Below, piece after piece: positions 22,316 to 34,225 of a DNA stretch of 64,000 bases. Under the pieces are notes generated by a model. The model searched no databases. It saw only the letters and a list, made by a program, of their open reading frames with translations, and was not told where the DNA came from. The stretch lies in NCBI RefSeq assembly GCF_036785885.1, contig NC_092320.1, forward strand, positions 22,259,557 through 22,323,556, given 5' to 3'. A program made the translations under genes and the position numbers. Source of the stretch: Coffea arabica (lineage: Eukaryota > Streptophyta > Magnoliopsida > Gentianales > Rubiaceae). Position 1 is the stretch's first letter; every line of letters starts with the position of its first letter.

Positions 22316-22401
22316 TTTATAACCCATAAATAAGTGGCTGTCCGCCGTTTATATTGACTTTCTGGCGCATAGATGACCGGATTTATGATGGTGAATGTGA
22401 C

Positions 22402-23000
22402 CTATGTTTTCAGAACCGGACCGGATAGCGACTCGGCCGAGGTCAGGGGTCAGGGGTCAATGGGTTCGACCGGGGGTCGATAGGGGTCGAACCGAATGAC
22501 GTCATAAATAAAAATTATTTTAAAATTAAAATGTTATATATATAATATCTAATAATATATTGATATTAATAAAGGCATATTCATATATATTTGATGTTTC
22601 AAATATATTTAACAAGAAAATACAAAGAAATTAGAACAATCAAGTAGCAATTTATATTATTTAATAAATATTAACAAGTTTAGAATTAAAATTATGAATT
22701 TAATTGAAAAATAACATCAAATTTTAGGACAATATTTATAAAGTATCAAATATTTGAGGTATATCAATAAGTTTTAACAATTTAGGGGGTCAAAACATAA
22801 TATTAAAAAGTTTGAATTTTTTTTTTAAAAAAATACTGTTGAACCGGAAAAACCGGTTTTTTCCCGGTCAAACCCGGTTTTTGACCGGCTTTGACCGGGT
22901 TTTAAATTTCCGGTTTTCTAATGTGACTCGGACCGGCTACCTGGCGGTTCCCGGTTCAACCGGTTCGACCGGCCGGTCCGGTCCGAGTTTGAAAACAGAG
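22402..23000 (-). mobile_element. hAT-type non-autonomous element, copy 2, 599 bp
   Basis: This is the same family as 20138-20732 in inverse orientation, with ends CTATGTTTTC and, inverted, CTCTGTTTTC. It is flanked by a different exact 8-bp duplication, AATGTGAC (22394-22401 and 23001-23008), so it inserted independently of copy 1. It is GC-rich in the subterminal CCGGTC repeats. Confidence 0.8.
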
Positions 23001-23295
23001 AATGTGACTACAAATTTTTTTTTAGGGCTACAACAAGTAGAGGAGTGGAGAGGACATAAATGAACCAAGAACGAATTTTATCTGTTTTTTATTGGGTGCA
23101 AAGTTGGTTCTAACTTCTAACTGGGCATGCTGCTCACATGTTCTTTTCTATCTAATTTGAGTGTTATTCTGTTAATCATTTTTAATCGGCTAAAATTCAA
23201 GAACGTTGAAGATGAAATGTATTCTTGATGAAATTTTGGAGATGAAATTAATCATCAACCCAAATTTTGAAGATGAAAAGTGCATTTTTCCCTTA

Positions 23296-24245
23296 GAAGT
23301 CTCGTCATCGTTGCAGTGCATTTTGCCCTGTCACCCACAGAAAAGCACACGGTTGATGGCTTCGTTATGTGTCAATTTGTAATGGCACCCCCCATACAGT
23401 TATCTTTCAAAAGATGTTCTACTCATTAAGTCTAATACAGGTTTTATACGATGTTTAATGGTGATAATGAATTACAATGGCTATAAAAGTTAGACTAATA
23501 ACTAACAAAATGAGATTTTGCTTAACAATAAAAAATCACGTACATTAAAATCGACTGGCATTGAGCACAAAGTGATGATCATTTCGTCACACTACCTACA
23601 GCAACTAACTCTTGGCATGCGGTTTTAGCGCAAGTCAGTTTTTTTAGACGCTTAAAATTTATTGTCTAACATTCATGAATTTTCGTGCAATTGCTGGCTC
23701 TTGGGTTGCAGTATCATGATCCGATTTGAATGGGACAATCTAAGTGGGTTTGAGCCTACAATATCAACATTGAGTTCTTGGTTTGAACCATCAAGAATCA
23801 AGCATAATTGAAACTAGTTTTAAGGCACATCCAACATATGTGCAGTTAAAAATAATTATTAATTTTTATGAATATATTAATTTTATTTTTTACAAAATTA
23901 AATTTCATATAAATTCTTTAAAAAAAATTTACAATTTTTGTCAGTAATATTTTCTTTAACGCAATTATAGTTAATTTGGTAGTTACGGGAGATTATTTTA
24001 GCAAATGCGATTAGGTGGTTAAGATAAAAATTATTTTTTTAATGGCAAAATTTGAAGTTCAAAAAATGGCACAAAATGTTCGTCTCAATTGACACCTCTC
24101 TTCCTTTATTATTGTGTAGATTTGAGCCTACAATAGTTCAATATTGGGTTCTTGGTTTGAACCATCAAAATCAAGCATAATTGAAATGTTTGTACGTAGT
24201 AAAATTATGAGGAATGGCAGGAAACTTGTGAAATAACAAACCTAC
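23296..24245. other. Intergenic DNA with a 62-bp direct repeat
   Basis: No gene is seen. AGCCTACAATATCAACATTG to AATCAAGCATAATTGAAA at 23753-23814 recurs at 24126-24187 with few changes, in the same orientation 373 bp away. The rest is AT-rich. Confidence 0.55.
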
Positions 24246-25199
24246 GGGAAAATTCTACTTTTCGTCCCCAAACCTTGGGCTAGATATATATTTTATTCCC
24301 AAACTTTGTGGTACAACACATTTAGTACATGAATTATCAATTTCTAAACATATTTAGTCCAAAAACAACAAATTGATCAATTTAGACAAAAAAAAAATGG
24401 CCACATGACCTTGTCAATACAGTTCTTTATTGGTAAAAATGACGACAATTTGTCCAAATTAGCTTGTTAATACAGTTCTTTATATCTACAATGCTTTTGG
24501 TGATTAATTGAGTCACCTTTTTATATGCACGGCACAAGTAAATTGACCAACTAAGGAATTTTCATTACTAGATTTTGCAGAATATACAGTGCACAGTAGG
24601 GTTAGTTTTTGATAAAATAGAGGAAAGGTATAAATAGTTGATAGTTTTTTTGTTTCTTTATCTTGTACAGAAACTATCAGCTGTATATAATTTTTCTTTT
24701 TATCTTGTCCAGAAACTACCACCTCTTTATAGCTTCTTTTTTATGTTCTCTAGAAACGGAAAAGATACTAACTGTTTATGGGATTCGTTGTGGGTTTCTT
24801 CTATTCTCCATAAATTACCGTTAGTTATTGGCTTTCCTCCATATATAGGTTAAAGATATTTTTGTTATATTTGTTAACATGCTAATGAAAGAGAATTTTG
24901 GCTATATTTTTAACATAAATTTATTTTAGGCAAACAATATTTTTCTAATAGTTTTCTAATGAAGCCAATAAAAGCTGGTAGTATCTTTTTTGGAATTTTT
25001 TTTTCCCTTAATGGTCGCGTGCTTGTCACATGACCCTTTTTTTTTTTTTGTCTAAATTGATCAATTTGCCATTTCTAGACTAAATGTGTCCTGAAATTGG
25101 TAATTCATGTATTACATATTTAAATGTGTTGCACCACAAATTTTGATAACGAAATGTGTCCTTAATCCAAAGTCTGGGATGAAAAGTGGAATTTCCCCC
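24246..25199. repeat. Foldback element, about 950 bp
   Basis: The left arm (24246-24400) and the right arm (about 25030-25199) pair in inverse. The ends are GGGAAAATTCTACTTTTCGT and, inverted, GGGGAAATTCCACTTTTCAT, then 'TTTAGTCC...AAATTGATCAATTT' and CATGACC on both sides. The loop (24600-24860) is an inverted relative of 20930-21240. No coding capacity and no clear target duplication. Confidence 0.65.
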
Positions 25200-25980
25200 A
25201 AATCTGCTGGTCCTGCTATGAGTAGTGGACATTGAGATAAACACTAGCATAGACATTGTAATTGGGACAAGATTTGTTGCTTCTGTATATATTTTTATGC
25301 TTTGTTTTTTTTTTTCTTTAATTTTTTAAGGTGGCTATATGTCCTCCATTACAAAATTGTAATGCCATAAAACTAGGCAAGATCAGGAATACAAATAATA
25401 ATGGCATTCCACAATTCTTTTATATATGGAGATGAATATGCGTGCACTTTTTATAGTTTCAACAAAACTGTAGAATAATTTTAGTGTATCAATTTAAAGC
25501 GCATTATACATAAATTGACTTAGAAGTAATTCTCACTTAGAATATTTCCTTTTCAATTATTATACATTCGTTTGGCCAGTTTTTGTTCTCTACCAACTCA
25601 GTACGTTCTCCGTGGTTAAAGCCTAAACCACATAATTCACTAATGTGCTTCAAAGTAAAGAATAAAGCATTATGGTTGTTGATATAGTGGTTTTTTTTTT
25701 TTTTTTTTGTTGCATAGTCTATACTCCATGGGTTACTGGTACATTAAATTATTCAAGAATACCAAAAAATATTCCCAACCCTTATCTTTTTCCATCCTAA
25801 CATGGCAAAATGACAGAGTTTAGAGAACACTCTTTTTCCCTTTTTTGTAGGGTAGCAAAGAACCTCAGCTTCAACTCTCATCACCTTACTCAATTCTACA
25901 CACACACACACACTCTCTCTCTCTCTCACACATTTGAGGCGAAATGTAGGAAATCACCAAGAAGCAAAATCTAAAAGCTA
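25200..25980. other. Intergenic DNA, microsatellite near 25900
   Basis: AT-rich and without a recognisable gene. A compound (CA)n(CT)n tract lies at about 25897-25931. The stretch ends at a Stowaway insertion site. Confidence 0.55.
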
Positions 25981-26273
25981 CTCCCTCCGTCCCACTTTGA
26001 TAGTCCTGTTTTTTTTTTCACACAATTTAAGAAAAAGTAGTTAACTTTGTTGGAAAAGTAAATTTAGATTGCTATTTTTCTAAAATACCCTCACATTAAA
26101 TATGGTACAACTTTATTGGAACTTGAATTGATGGTAAAAAAAGAATCAGCTCTCATTAAATGGGTTAGGTTTATAGTAACAACTACTTACATTGAATAAG
26201 GGTATTTTAGAAAAATTAAAATACAACTACATTCTTCAATTGGAAGGTGTGCTATAATTTGGGACAGATGAAA
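25981..26273. mobile_element. Stowaway-like MITE (Tc1/mariner), about 293 bp
   Basis: The left end CTCCCTCCGTCCCACTTTGA after TA (25979-25980) is the classic Stowaway terminal repeat. The right end GGGACAGATGAAA is its decayed inverse. The inner ATTTTTCTAAAATACCCTCA and, inverted, AGGGTATTTTAGAAAAAT also pair. There is no coding capacity. Confidence 0.75.
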
Positions 26274-27327
26274 AATGAATACAATTGAAATTTAATTTGG
26301 GTTTTTGTACAAAACTATTTATGTAATTCATGCCCTTTATGGTCTCAAAGATCCAAGGGATTTGTTGTGTTTGATAAGTGTTGGTTTCTGTTTGTTCTTG
26401 ATGCTTGTGTTTCAATTGGATATTATGCACCGTTCTCTAGGAGACAGACGAAACAAAATTTGATTGGAGTCGAACACTGCTGTCGATTGTGTTAGATAGT
26501 GATTTGCAAGTGACATGTTATCAATTGTGTTGGTTAGTGATTTATACAAGTGCCTTATAATTTCATCAACGTACCTTGTCTTGTAAGAATAACTAGAATT
26601 GAATCCATTCAAATTTTTTATTTCGAAAAAAAGATACCATGTTCGAATACTGAAATATTTTCTATCTTTGGTTTCATTTGTAAATTATTTATAAAATATC
26701 TAATAAGTGTATATCCTGACTTGTAAGAATAACTAGAATCGAATCCATTCAAATTTTTTATTAAGTAAAAAAAAATGCCATGTTTGAATACCGAAACATC
26801 TTCGATCTTTGGTTTCATTTGTAAATCATTTATGGAATATTTAATAAGAATATTTTGACGTCCGGTGGGTTTTGCGTGGACGTTTCTTCGAAGATTCTGA
26901 TGGATGGAATGAAGTTTTTCGATAAGAATAACGCTCGGGTTGTTCGATTTGAAAACACGCATTCCCACAGATACGATAATTGACTTGTCAACTCTCTGGG
27001 TGACTCGATCCATGTGCCAACAAACAACCCTTTTTCTGGATCTTATTCTTGAAAGTTGACTTCAAAGGGTAGCTTCTGACCTTTTTCAAATATTAAACAA
27101 TTACTATATGGTAGTTATAACGACCTTGGTCCAAGTCAGCCCCCCAAGCTTATAAAGGCCGTTAATTCGGACCTCGTTATTGCATAAGTTGGAAACCCGA
27201 CCCGAAAGGCAAATAGTTGTCCTGGATCCAATCTCATCTGTCCAAAGGATTTTGTGACCCAATCTTGAACATTTTTGTCAGTCATGGCATATTGAGACCC
27301 GCTGTGAATGTATGAAGATCCATTTTA
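26274..27327. other. Intergenic DNA with a 140-bp tandem duplication
   Basis: No gene is recognised; the - strand open frames at 26412-27027 are translations of the duplication and its flank. The duplication is listed separately. Confidence 0.55.
26580..26860. repeat. Tandem duplication, 140 bp twice
   Basis: CTTGTAAGAATAACTAGAAT begins at 26580 and again at 26720. Both copies continue through GAATCCATTCAAATTTTTTA and 'TTTGGTTTCATTTGTAAAT' with about 15% differences. It is an old local duplication. Confidence 0.8.
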
Positions 27328-27341
27328 TGTAGATTGGATAT

Positions 27342-27517
27342 CTTTCTTTCTTTTTTTTTTTTTTTTTCTGACGCAGGAGGTATTCGCGCTTTTACGGTTC
27401 GAGAGGAGAGGTCCCATCCTCCGGAATACATTAATCCTGGTTCTCGAACCCTTGTGGAGATAATGAATAACGTATTCGGAGGAGGGAACGTGACCAATCG
27501 ACCTATCCAGGAGGCGC
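27342..27517 (-). mobile_element. tRNA-derived SINE, 176 bp, 14-bp TSD
   Basis: An exact 14-bp duplication, TGTAGATTGGATAT, flanks it (27328-27341 and 27518-27531). Read on -, it has an A-box-like AGGTCGATTGG near its start, a B box GGTTCGAGAACC about 55 bases on, and a 3' A run (the T run at 27345-27368 on +). Length, promoter and tail all fit a full-length plant SINE; the perfect duplication suggests a recent insertion. Confidence 0.85.
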
Positions 27518-27867
27518 TGTAGATTGGATATTTTCAACCAGTCACAAATATATTTATTTGAAAATTGGTGGTAAAGATCCCACTTAATTAGTAGAAATGT
27601 TAATTACATGACCGTTTTGTCACTGTTTCGATTCTCGAGCCCTTCTTTATCTTTTTTTTTTTCTTTTCTTTGTAAAGTTCAGAATTTCCTTGAATCTAAA
27701 AGGAAAAAAGGCACAGTAAATTGGACTCTACCTTACCCAAATTTACACGTCTCCATGCTCGTGGCACAAATCAACTCACATAGGTAAAAAGAAGGAAATT
27801 TACGTGATTTTGTGCATTACATAGCATTGCCAGATGGTATACGTGGACTAACAGGAATTCTATATCA

Positions 27868-28030
27868 ATTTACCATACAGTTGATAGTTTGTACAAGTCT
27901 GATTAATTTTATTATGTTTTTTCATAAGTTACTGTCTTATTTGTGTATATTTGTCACACGTTACATTCCATTTGAATTGCAAGTATTTTACTAGAAAATT
28001 TAAAATATTCTTTTAACGTATTTTTAATTA
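27868..28030. repeat. Dispersed repeat, copy 2 (partner at 18141)
   Basis: Same orientation and order of pieces as 18141-18300: ACCATACAGTTGATAGTTT, GTCTGATTAATTTTATTAT, CACACGTTACATTCCATTTG and ATATTCTTTTAACG. It lies about 600 bp upstream of the SDR start codon. No transposon end is visible at its edges. Confidence 0.7.
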
Positions 28031-28630
28031 CTTTTTTATTATACGTACATCACATTACCAAATCCGTTTGAATCGTCACTTTTTAGAAAAAATAAACAAA
28101 AATATTCTCTTTACATATTCTTCTATTGTCTTTCCTTATTTTGCATACAACACAAAACATACAGTATATTTTTTACAAAAAAAACTTTTGAAAAATTGCG
28201 AGATCCCGTTTGAATTGCAACTTTTCAAATTTTTTCTCCCGAAAACTCCAATGCAAACAGATATAATAGATTATCTATTTTGGTAAATTGATTATCATCA
28301 CATGCAAATGTTTGTGGGGCAAAATCTGTGTCTCAACCCCCACTTATTTTTCGGTGATTTGGGAATAGAGCGTAAATGAGAGGTAACCTTCCTATTTATC
28401 CCCAAAAAAAAAAAAAGAAAAAAATTTGTCCCAACCCCCAACCACCCTTCGGTATAGGTCCGCCCTCAAGTTCAAACGGGGACGTCTTGCCTTAAAGGCA
28501 TTGGTTGGTCCAAGTCAGCCACTCAAATAGAGTAAGTAATAAACCATTGCTCCATAATTTCCATTAAATTTCTCATCCTAGTACTATTTAATCCCTCCTT
28601 CCCGGCTCTTCTCCTCGGGCCTGTACAGAA

Positions 28631-31600
28631 ATGACGAGCGAAGTCGCGAGCCGGCTGGAGCCATGGCACGAGCTGAGGGGCAAAGTGGTGATGGTAACCG
28701 GCGCGTCGTCCGGACTTGGGAAAGATTTCTGTCTGGACTTGGCTAAAGCCGGTTGCAAAATCATTGCGGCCGCTCGCAGAATCGACCGGCTTGAGACGCT
28801 CTGTGATGAGATCAACCGAATGAGTTTCAATTCCGACGAGTCGGGAACGAGTGAACTCAGGGCCGTGCCCATTGAGCTCGACGTTAGTTCTAATGGGCCG
28901 GCCATTGAAGCCGCCGTTCAGAAAGCTTGGGACGCGTTTGGACGCATCGATGCTCTCGTGAACAATGCCGGTGTCAGAGGTAATAGTCGTTATCACTTTT
29001 TTTTCTCCGAGAATTTGAATTGTTCTTTTCTGTTGTTCTATGAGAATTGAATTTCCAATGCTTGCTTATTTGAATTTGGATTAATTGCTTTTAAAAAGGC
29101 TTAAAATTTGGTGTTAGCACTTTTTTTTAATCTTTTTCTAGCAGTGGAGGGTTGAGATTTAAAAAGCGGGAGGGGCTGGGAATTAGAAACCATAACCTCT
29201 AACCCTCAATAGTGTTAGCACTTCTATTTTCTATATGTTTGTTAATGGAACTGTAGTGAAAAGACAAAAATACCCCTGTATGGATTGCTTACCACTACAT
29301 CTTAATTGCGAAATAGAAAGGAGAATTTTGGTATCTTGGTTTTTAAGAAAAAGTTGAATTTATATTAAAATCGTGTTTTTGGTTTGTGGGGTTTGGCTGC
29401 TTTTAATTGTCAAAGTTGGAAATGAGATTTTGATTTTGCATAATGGTTAAAGATAAAATAAAAAAATTTTAAAAAAATGCAAGTTTCAGCTATTGAGGAT
29501 TAGAAGGAAAAATTGTGGCCTTTTTAAGTAGGGGAGATTAGAGTGATTTTGGTGGATATTTTTGGACCTCAATTGAAATTAGATTGGAATGAGTTCATGA
29601 TAGCCTAAATAGAAGTAGAAGACGCAGTCAACTCATGCATTAGCTTACACCTGTGCTTGCTAATGACGTTAAAATTTTATTTTGGAATTTCTAAAAAAAA
29701 ATGTTATAAAGTTGCCATGTAAGTCCAAGTGAGATATGGTCTGATAAAACGTATCGTTTTTTTATTCTTAAAGGTACCCTTTAACATGTATTTCAAAGAA
29801 GTTGACCTCCTCCTAACTTTGGTAACATGTTCTTTTGGGGCTCATATTTAATCTTGGTAATTCACTCTGGCTGTTGTACAAAAATCTCTACACTGATATG
29901 TTCAACCCATTTAAGTTTGATTATGCTAGCAATTGCAATTCATTGAGACACATGTATGACTACAAGTTGGAAGGGAATTATGTTAAGCATTCTGGCTACT
30001 TGTAAGTCTTATTTTGCTGTACCTTCATTGGATAGAGTACCAGTGATTTAGAGGAGAATCCAAGTTGTAATTTTGATTTTCGTTTGACTAGAATAGATAA
30101 CATGGGGATCCTCAATTTCTTTCACTGCAATTCCCTGCTAAGCAGTAAGCTAGTCAATTTCTACTTTTCTAGTGTTGATCCATCTAGTTTCATAGGGTTA
30201 TTGAGCACTTCACTGCATCAGTTGTAGTTTTGTTATGAAAATGTCTTATGTACTTGTGAATTCTAGATGTTTAGAAAGAATTCCTGGTGAGGTACTAGTT
30301 GAGCACTCCAAATGAAAAGCTGTGGGTTTAGGCTTCAGCAATTCTCGAAGCATCAGTTCTCCAGTTTCATACATGCATTATGTGTATTTCGACTGAGCAT
30401 GCTGAGATCCACAACCTGTGTACTTATTCCCATTATGTGTATTGCAGGCCGTCTGCATACTCCATTGGACTTGTCAGAGGAAGAATGGAATAATATCATT
30501 AAAACAAATCTGACTGGAACATGGTTGGTGTCAAAGTATGTCTGCATACGCATGCGTGATGCTAAGCAAGGGGGATGCGTCATCAATATATCCTCCATTT
30601 CTGGTCTCAATCGTGGACAGTTGCCTGGAGGTCTAGCATATGCTTCAGCAAAGGTTGCCATTAACACAATGACAAAGGTTTCATCCTTGACTGTTCCTAA
30701 GTTTAAATTCTGATGGATAAAATACAAGTATTTGACTTGCCATGAACTTCAATTAAGATAGAAATAGTTTATTGCTCTTGGATTGCCAATAAGAATCTCA
30801 TTGATTCTATCATATCTGTACAACATGCTTCCTATTTGTGTGCATGTAAGGGATAATAATAGAAAATATTGATGGGACTGTTTCAGCTTTATACAGTAGC
30901 GGAGCCAGAAAAGATTTTCAGTGGGGCAAAAGCAACACTAAAATTTTTTACCTACTCTTTTTCTAGTTTTTTAAGCAAAAAAAAATATATTCACTAACAA
31001 GTTGAAATGAAAAGCCTTTTTTTAGCTTACTTCAAATGGAATTTTGTGGTCCACATATCCTTTTAGAATATTAGTTCATGAACCAACTTAGAGGACCATG
31101 TAATTCTTTCACTTTCTTCGTAAAAAAACTCTGGGGGCACACTTAAAATTATATCAAAATTTTACAGGTATTATAGGAATTTAAGGGGGATAGTGGGGCC
31201 CGTGCCCCCACCTTAAATCTGCCATTGGCTTCATGTACAAGTGAAGCTCAGGTGGTTATTATTTTTGGGTTGTTTCTGGCATAATTAAATTAGGAAACAT
31301 GATAGAGTATGCTCTTAAATAGCCATATGCAATAAGATCAAGTAAGTTCTCAGTCCTATACTGAACTGCTTCTGTTAACCAATGAAAGTTTAAGTTTCTT
31401 GCTGTCTGGAGTTCAAATAAATGTTAAATGGAAGGGTAGTAAAAAAGATGGCTCATGTTAACTAATAAAAAGATTTGTGTAGTAGAGTTGCTTGATTTAC
31501 CTGCATCCTAATCCTTTAAGTGTTGCACTTGTCTGGCTGTGTGTATGGAACCTTCTTGTTTTTTAAAATAAAGATCTTGTACATCCTAATGGTAGACATT

Positions 31601-32569
31601 GTAACATCTAAAATTGAGCATAAGCTGAAGATCGATGCAACAGAATTGTAGCTTTACATTCAATGAATATGTGCCTTCTTGCTGAATTAGTGCTTTGAGG
31701 AAATTCCTGTATACTCCTGATATCATATTGCATTGAGTTGTACAGAGTTTTTTTATGTCAAGTTATTTGATAGTGAAGTTAAAGTGGTTTCTGAGCACTG
31801 AGTATGGATCGAAAAAGCCATAAGTTCAACGATGTAAATGGTTTCCCCCAGATTAGAAGAAACTAATAGCATTATCTTAAGCTCTACACTAGGCAGTAAG
31901 ATTTCCAACTTGGCCTTTTGTACAAGACATTTGTAGATGGCCATTGTATGTGGCACTCGTGCAATTGTTGGTATTAAGTTAGACAGGCAGACAAATTGGA
32001 ACTCTCAATCTTGCAGCTTAGTTATTGAACACGCTTGGAAAGTGCTATTACATGCTGTTTTGAAGCCTCATGTTCTACTTGAAGTTCTTTTTTCATTCTG
32101 CAGTTATTGCATGATTTATAATTTGTTTGGCGTTGAAATGTTCAAGGCTTTTATCATCTTATCTGAGTTTTGCCCTATATCTTTGCTGGATTATCATTTG
32201 GATTTCTAACTCTCACTCCCTTCATGAACCAAAAATCTTTTGGATTCTCACTTTGCCCTTTCTTTTGCTGCTTCTTCAAATCATAAATAGGTTATGGCAA
32301 TGGAGTTGGGGGAGCACAAAATAAGAGTGAACTCAATCTCACCTGGACTTTTCAAATCTGAGATAACTGAGGGGCTCATGCAAAAAGACTGGTTGAAGAA
32401 CGTTGCTCTTAAAACTGTCCCTTTAAGAACATATGGCACCGCAGATCCAGCATTGACATCAGTTATTCGATATTTAATCCATGACTCTTCTGAGTACGTA
32501 TCAGGCAATAATTTTATTGTAGATGCTGGAACAACCTTACCTGGTCTTCCAATTTTCTCCTCTCTGTGA
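28631..32569 (+). CDS. Classical short-chain dehydrogenase/reductase (FabG-like), 3 exons
   Basis: An NAD(P)(H)-dependent oxidoreductase of unknown substrate, 285 residues, the usual size for a classical SDR. Coding exons are 28631-28979, 30448-30677 and 32291-32569, with GT-AG introns and phases that join cleanly (1, then 0). The Rossmann cofactor motif TGASSGLG is at 23-30 and NNAG at 111-114. The catalytic residues are Asn137 (TNLTGT), Ser166 (NISSISG), Tyr181 and Lys185 (YASAK). [10 protein letters not shown] and the C-terminal [13 protein letters not shown] are the family's substrate-loop and cofactor-loop blocks. The start at 28631 gives a short N-terminus ([12 protein letters not shown]) before the first strand, with no obvious targeting peptide. 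No C-terminal SKL is present. Intron 1 holds a SINE fragment and intron 2 a hAT-type element. An exon 3 fragment is found at 19596. All key residues are present, so it is likely functional. Confidence 0.92.
29144..29212 (-). repeat. SINE-like fragment in SDR intron 1
   Basis: AGTGGAGGGTTGAGATTTAA followed by a G-rich stretch and GAAACCATAACCTCTAAC resembles the antisense of the SINE-like inserts at 46020 and 50700 (TTTAAG/AAATCCC part, decayed B box). It is strongly decayed and no target duplication was seen. Confidence 0.4.
30894..31227. mobile_element. hAT-type non-autonomous element in SDR intron 2, 334 bp
   Basis: The left end CAGTAGCGGAGCCAG is a near-consensus plant hAT terminus (CAGTGGCGGAGCCAG). 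The right end, inverted, is CAATGGCAGATTTAAGGTGG, a decayed partner; both sides continue with a GTGGGGC block. The 8-bp flanks GCTTTATA and GCTTCATG match at 6 positions, as for an old hAT target duplication. There is no coding capacity. It should be removed by splicing. Confidence 0.7.
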
Positions 32570-33311
32570 ATGTCTCTCTATCTACTTGAAATCAGTTACC
32601 TGTAGCATGGAACTTTATTTTGTTGAAGAAATTGGTTTTCAAAAAAAAAAAAAAAGGGTTTGATTGGTTTTAGTTTCCCAGTTTTTACTTTTAAAAGATT
32701 CTGAGGGCAGGAAACTCTGCATATCTTTTCCCTAGAATTATTCGTTCTCCATTTTGTTTGGTTCTTGTTTCATCAGTAAGTCATCAACCACTTCGTTTGT
32801 CATCAACATAGGCTTTCAGGTTCTTTTTCTGTATGTGATTTCTTCTCCTACCAAAATGAACATGAGGACTGACAAGGGGAAAGAACATTTGTTTGATATT
32901 CAAGATTTATACAAGAAATTTTTAAGCCTGTGGTGATGTAGATGGCTCTCAAATCTTATACAAGAACGTCCGACAAATTGTACTTGGACTTGGGAGTTGA
33001 AATGAGGCTGGCTAGGAGTCCAATCTTCTGATATGCTGTCGTTCGTTGCCCCACGCAGGCTGGAAGATGCAGTCGACTAGTATGCATTTGATCTCAGAAA
33101 TTTCCAATCCTTCAATTGCAATTGCAACTTCGAACAAAAAGTCCAAATAAACAATTTGTGAAGAGTATAAACTTAATTACTTTAAGGAAACAAAATTACA
33201 ATTAATTTTTTTTTTATGGTACAAGGGGCAATTGGAGGACTAGGGATAATGGGGCTAGCCGTAGTAATGAAGAAATTCCTTAAGAACAACAATTTTTTCA
33301 ATAAAAACCTA
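32570..33311. other. 3' flank of SDR gene, intergenic
   Basis: It contains the SDR 3' untranslated region (an A run near 32640 and GTTTGATTGG after it) and AT-rich spacer up to the first 150-bp MITE. No further gene is visible. Confidence 0.5.
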
Positions 33312-33464
33312 GGATTAATCTTATACACACTGTCAGTGTATACACTATTATGATTAGATATATGCCATACGTGCAAAATTTGAATTTAAAATTCAAAATT
33401 TGATCATGTGCCATCCGTCCAATCGTAATAGTGTATACATTGACAATATGTATAAAATTTACTC
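33312..33464. mobile_element. Mutator-type MITE family A, copy 1, 153 bp, 9-bp TSD
   Basis: An exact 9-bp duplication, AAAAACCTA, flanks it (33303-33311 and 33465-33473). The ends GGATTAATCTTATACAC and, inverted, GAGTAAATTTTATACAT pair, and pairing continues through TGTCAGTGTATACAC over about 34 bp. The centre has TTGAATTTAAAATTCAAA, itself palindromic. There is no coding capacity. Confidence 0.85.
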
Positions 33465-34225
33465 AAAAACCTAATGTTAAGGTAGAGACGAGCATATTTG
33501 GGGCAGACATATCCAGATTGAATTCATATCGAAATTGAAATGAGTTTGGTAATTTGAATCCCGCAATTTGGCAATTTAGTTGATGCAGAGTAAGCACCGT
33601 GTTTGTTGAATTTAAAACGGACACCTAATTGGTGGGAAATTTTACCAATATGGCCCACACCAATATCGAATACAAATGCAAATTTCAAGACATAAATTGT
33701 AGCATATATTACTGATTACTATCATTTCATTATTTCTACACAATTAATATCATAAATTTTAACTAGTAAGTAGTAACCAATAAAGCATATATACATAGGT
33801 ATAATCGTATAATAAATACTGATTCGTACCATAATAAATTGAGCCTGCCCGTATCTTATTTAAGGATTAAAAGGACTATCAATGTGCAAGTTAAGGAGAA
33901 AGAAGGACTAATGTGAAAATATTTAGTAAATCAAAATTAAAATATTGAGAAAAATAAGCGATATTTAGAATTTAGGGTCCCAATGAAAATGAACTCAACA
34001 GGAGATCTTTTAAATTTCTTTTTTTTTTTTTGGTGAACTACAATACGTGTTGTTTTTGTATCAATTTCTAATTGAATTTGGAATTGAACTCAATGCTATT
34101 GAATTTGAGAGTGAAATAGGTATAATATTTTGGAGCTTAGACAACCAACAGCAGCGATTTTTTTTTTTTTTTTTTTGTATCGAGAGCACAGATTTTGTAC
34201 TAATGCACACCCTATATTAAAGGAT

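Larger units (their letters stand above)
19890..23295. repeat. Large 3.4-kb foldback carrying nested elements
   Basis: The outer arms, about 19890-20137 and 23001-23295, are inverted copies. Both run from GGAAAAAAATGCACTTTTC through the 'TTTCAACAAGAATACA' and CAGAATAACA pieces to CTTGTTGTAGC. The similarity resumes inside the nested hAT-type copies (20733-20830 and 22324-22401). The middle holds a Mutator-type element and tandem-like repeats with AACTATAAAGAGGTAG themes (20930-21230). Left and right arms are roughly 80% alike by eye. Confidence 0.7.

Noticed and set aside
28523..28996. 157-codon and 105-codon open frames on - over SDR exon 1
   Set aside because: They are antisense shadows of the GC-richer exon, whose + frame has all SDR motifs.
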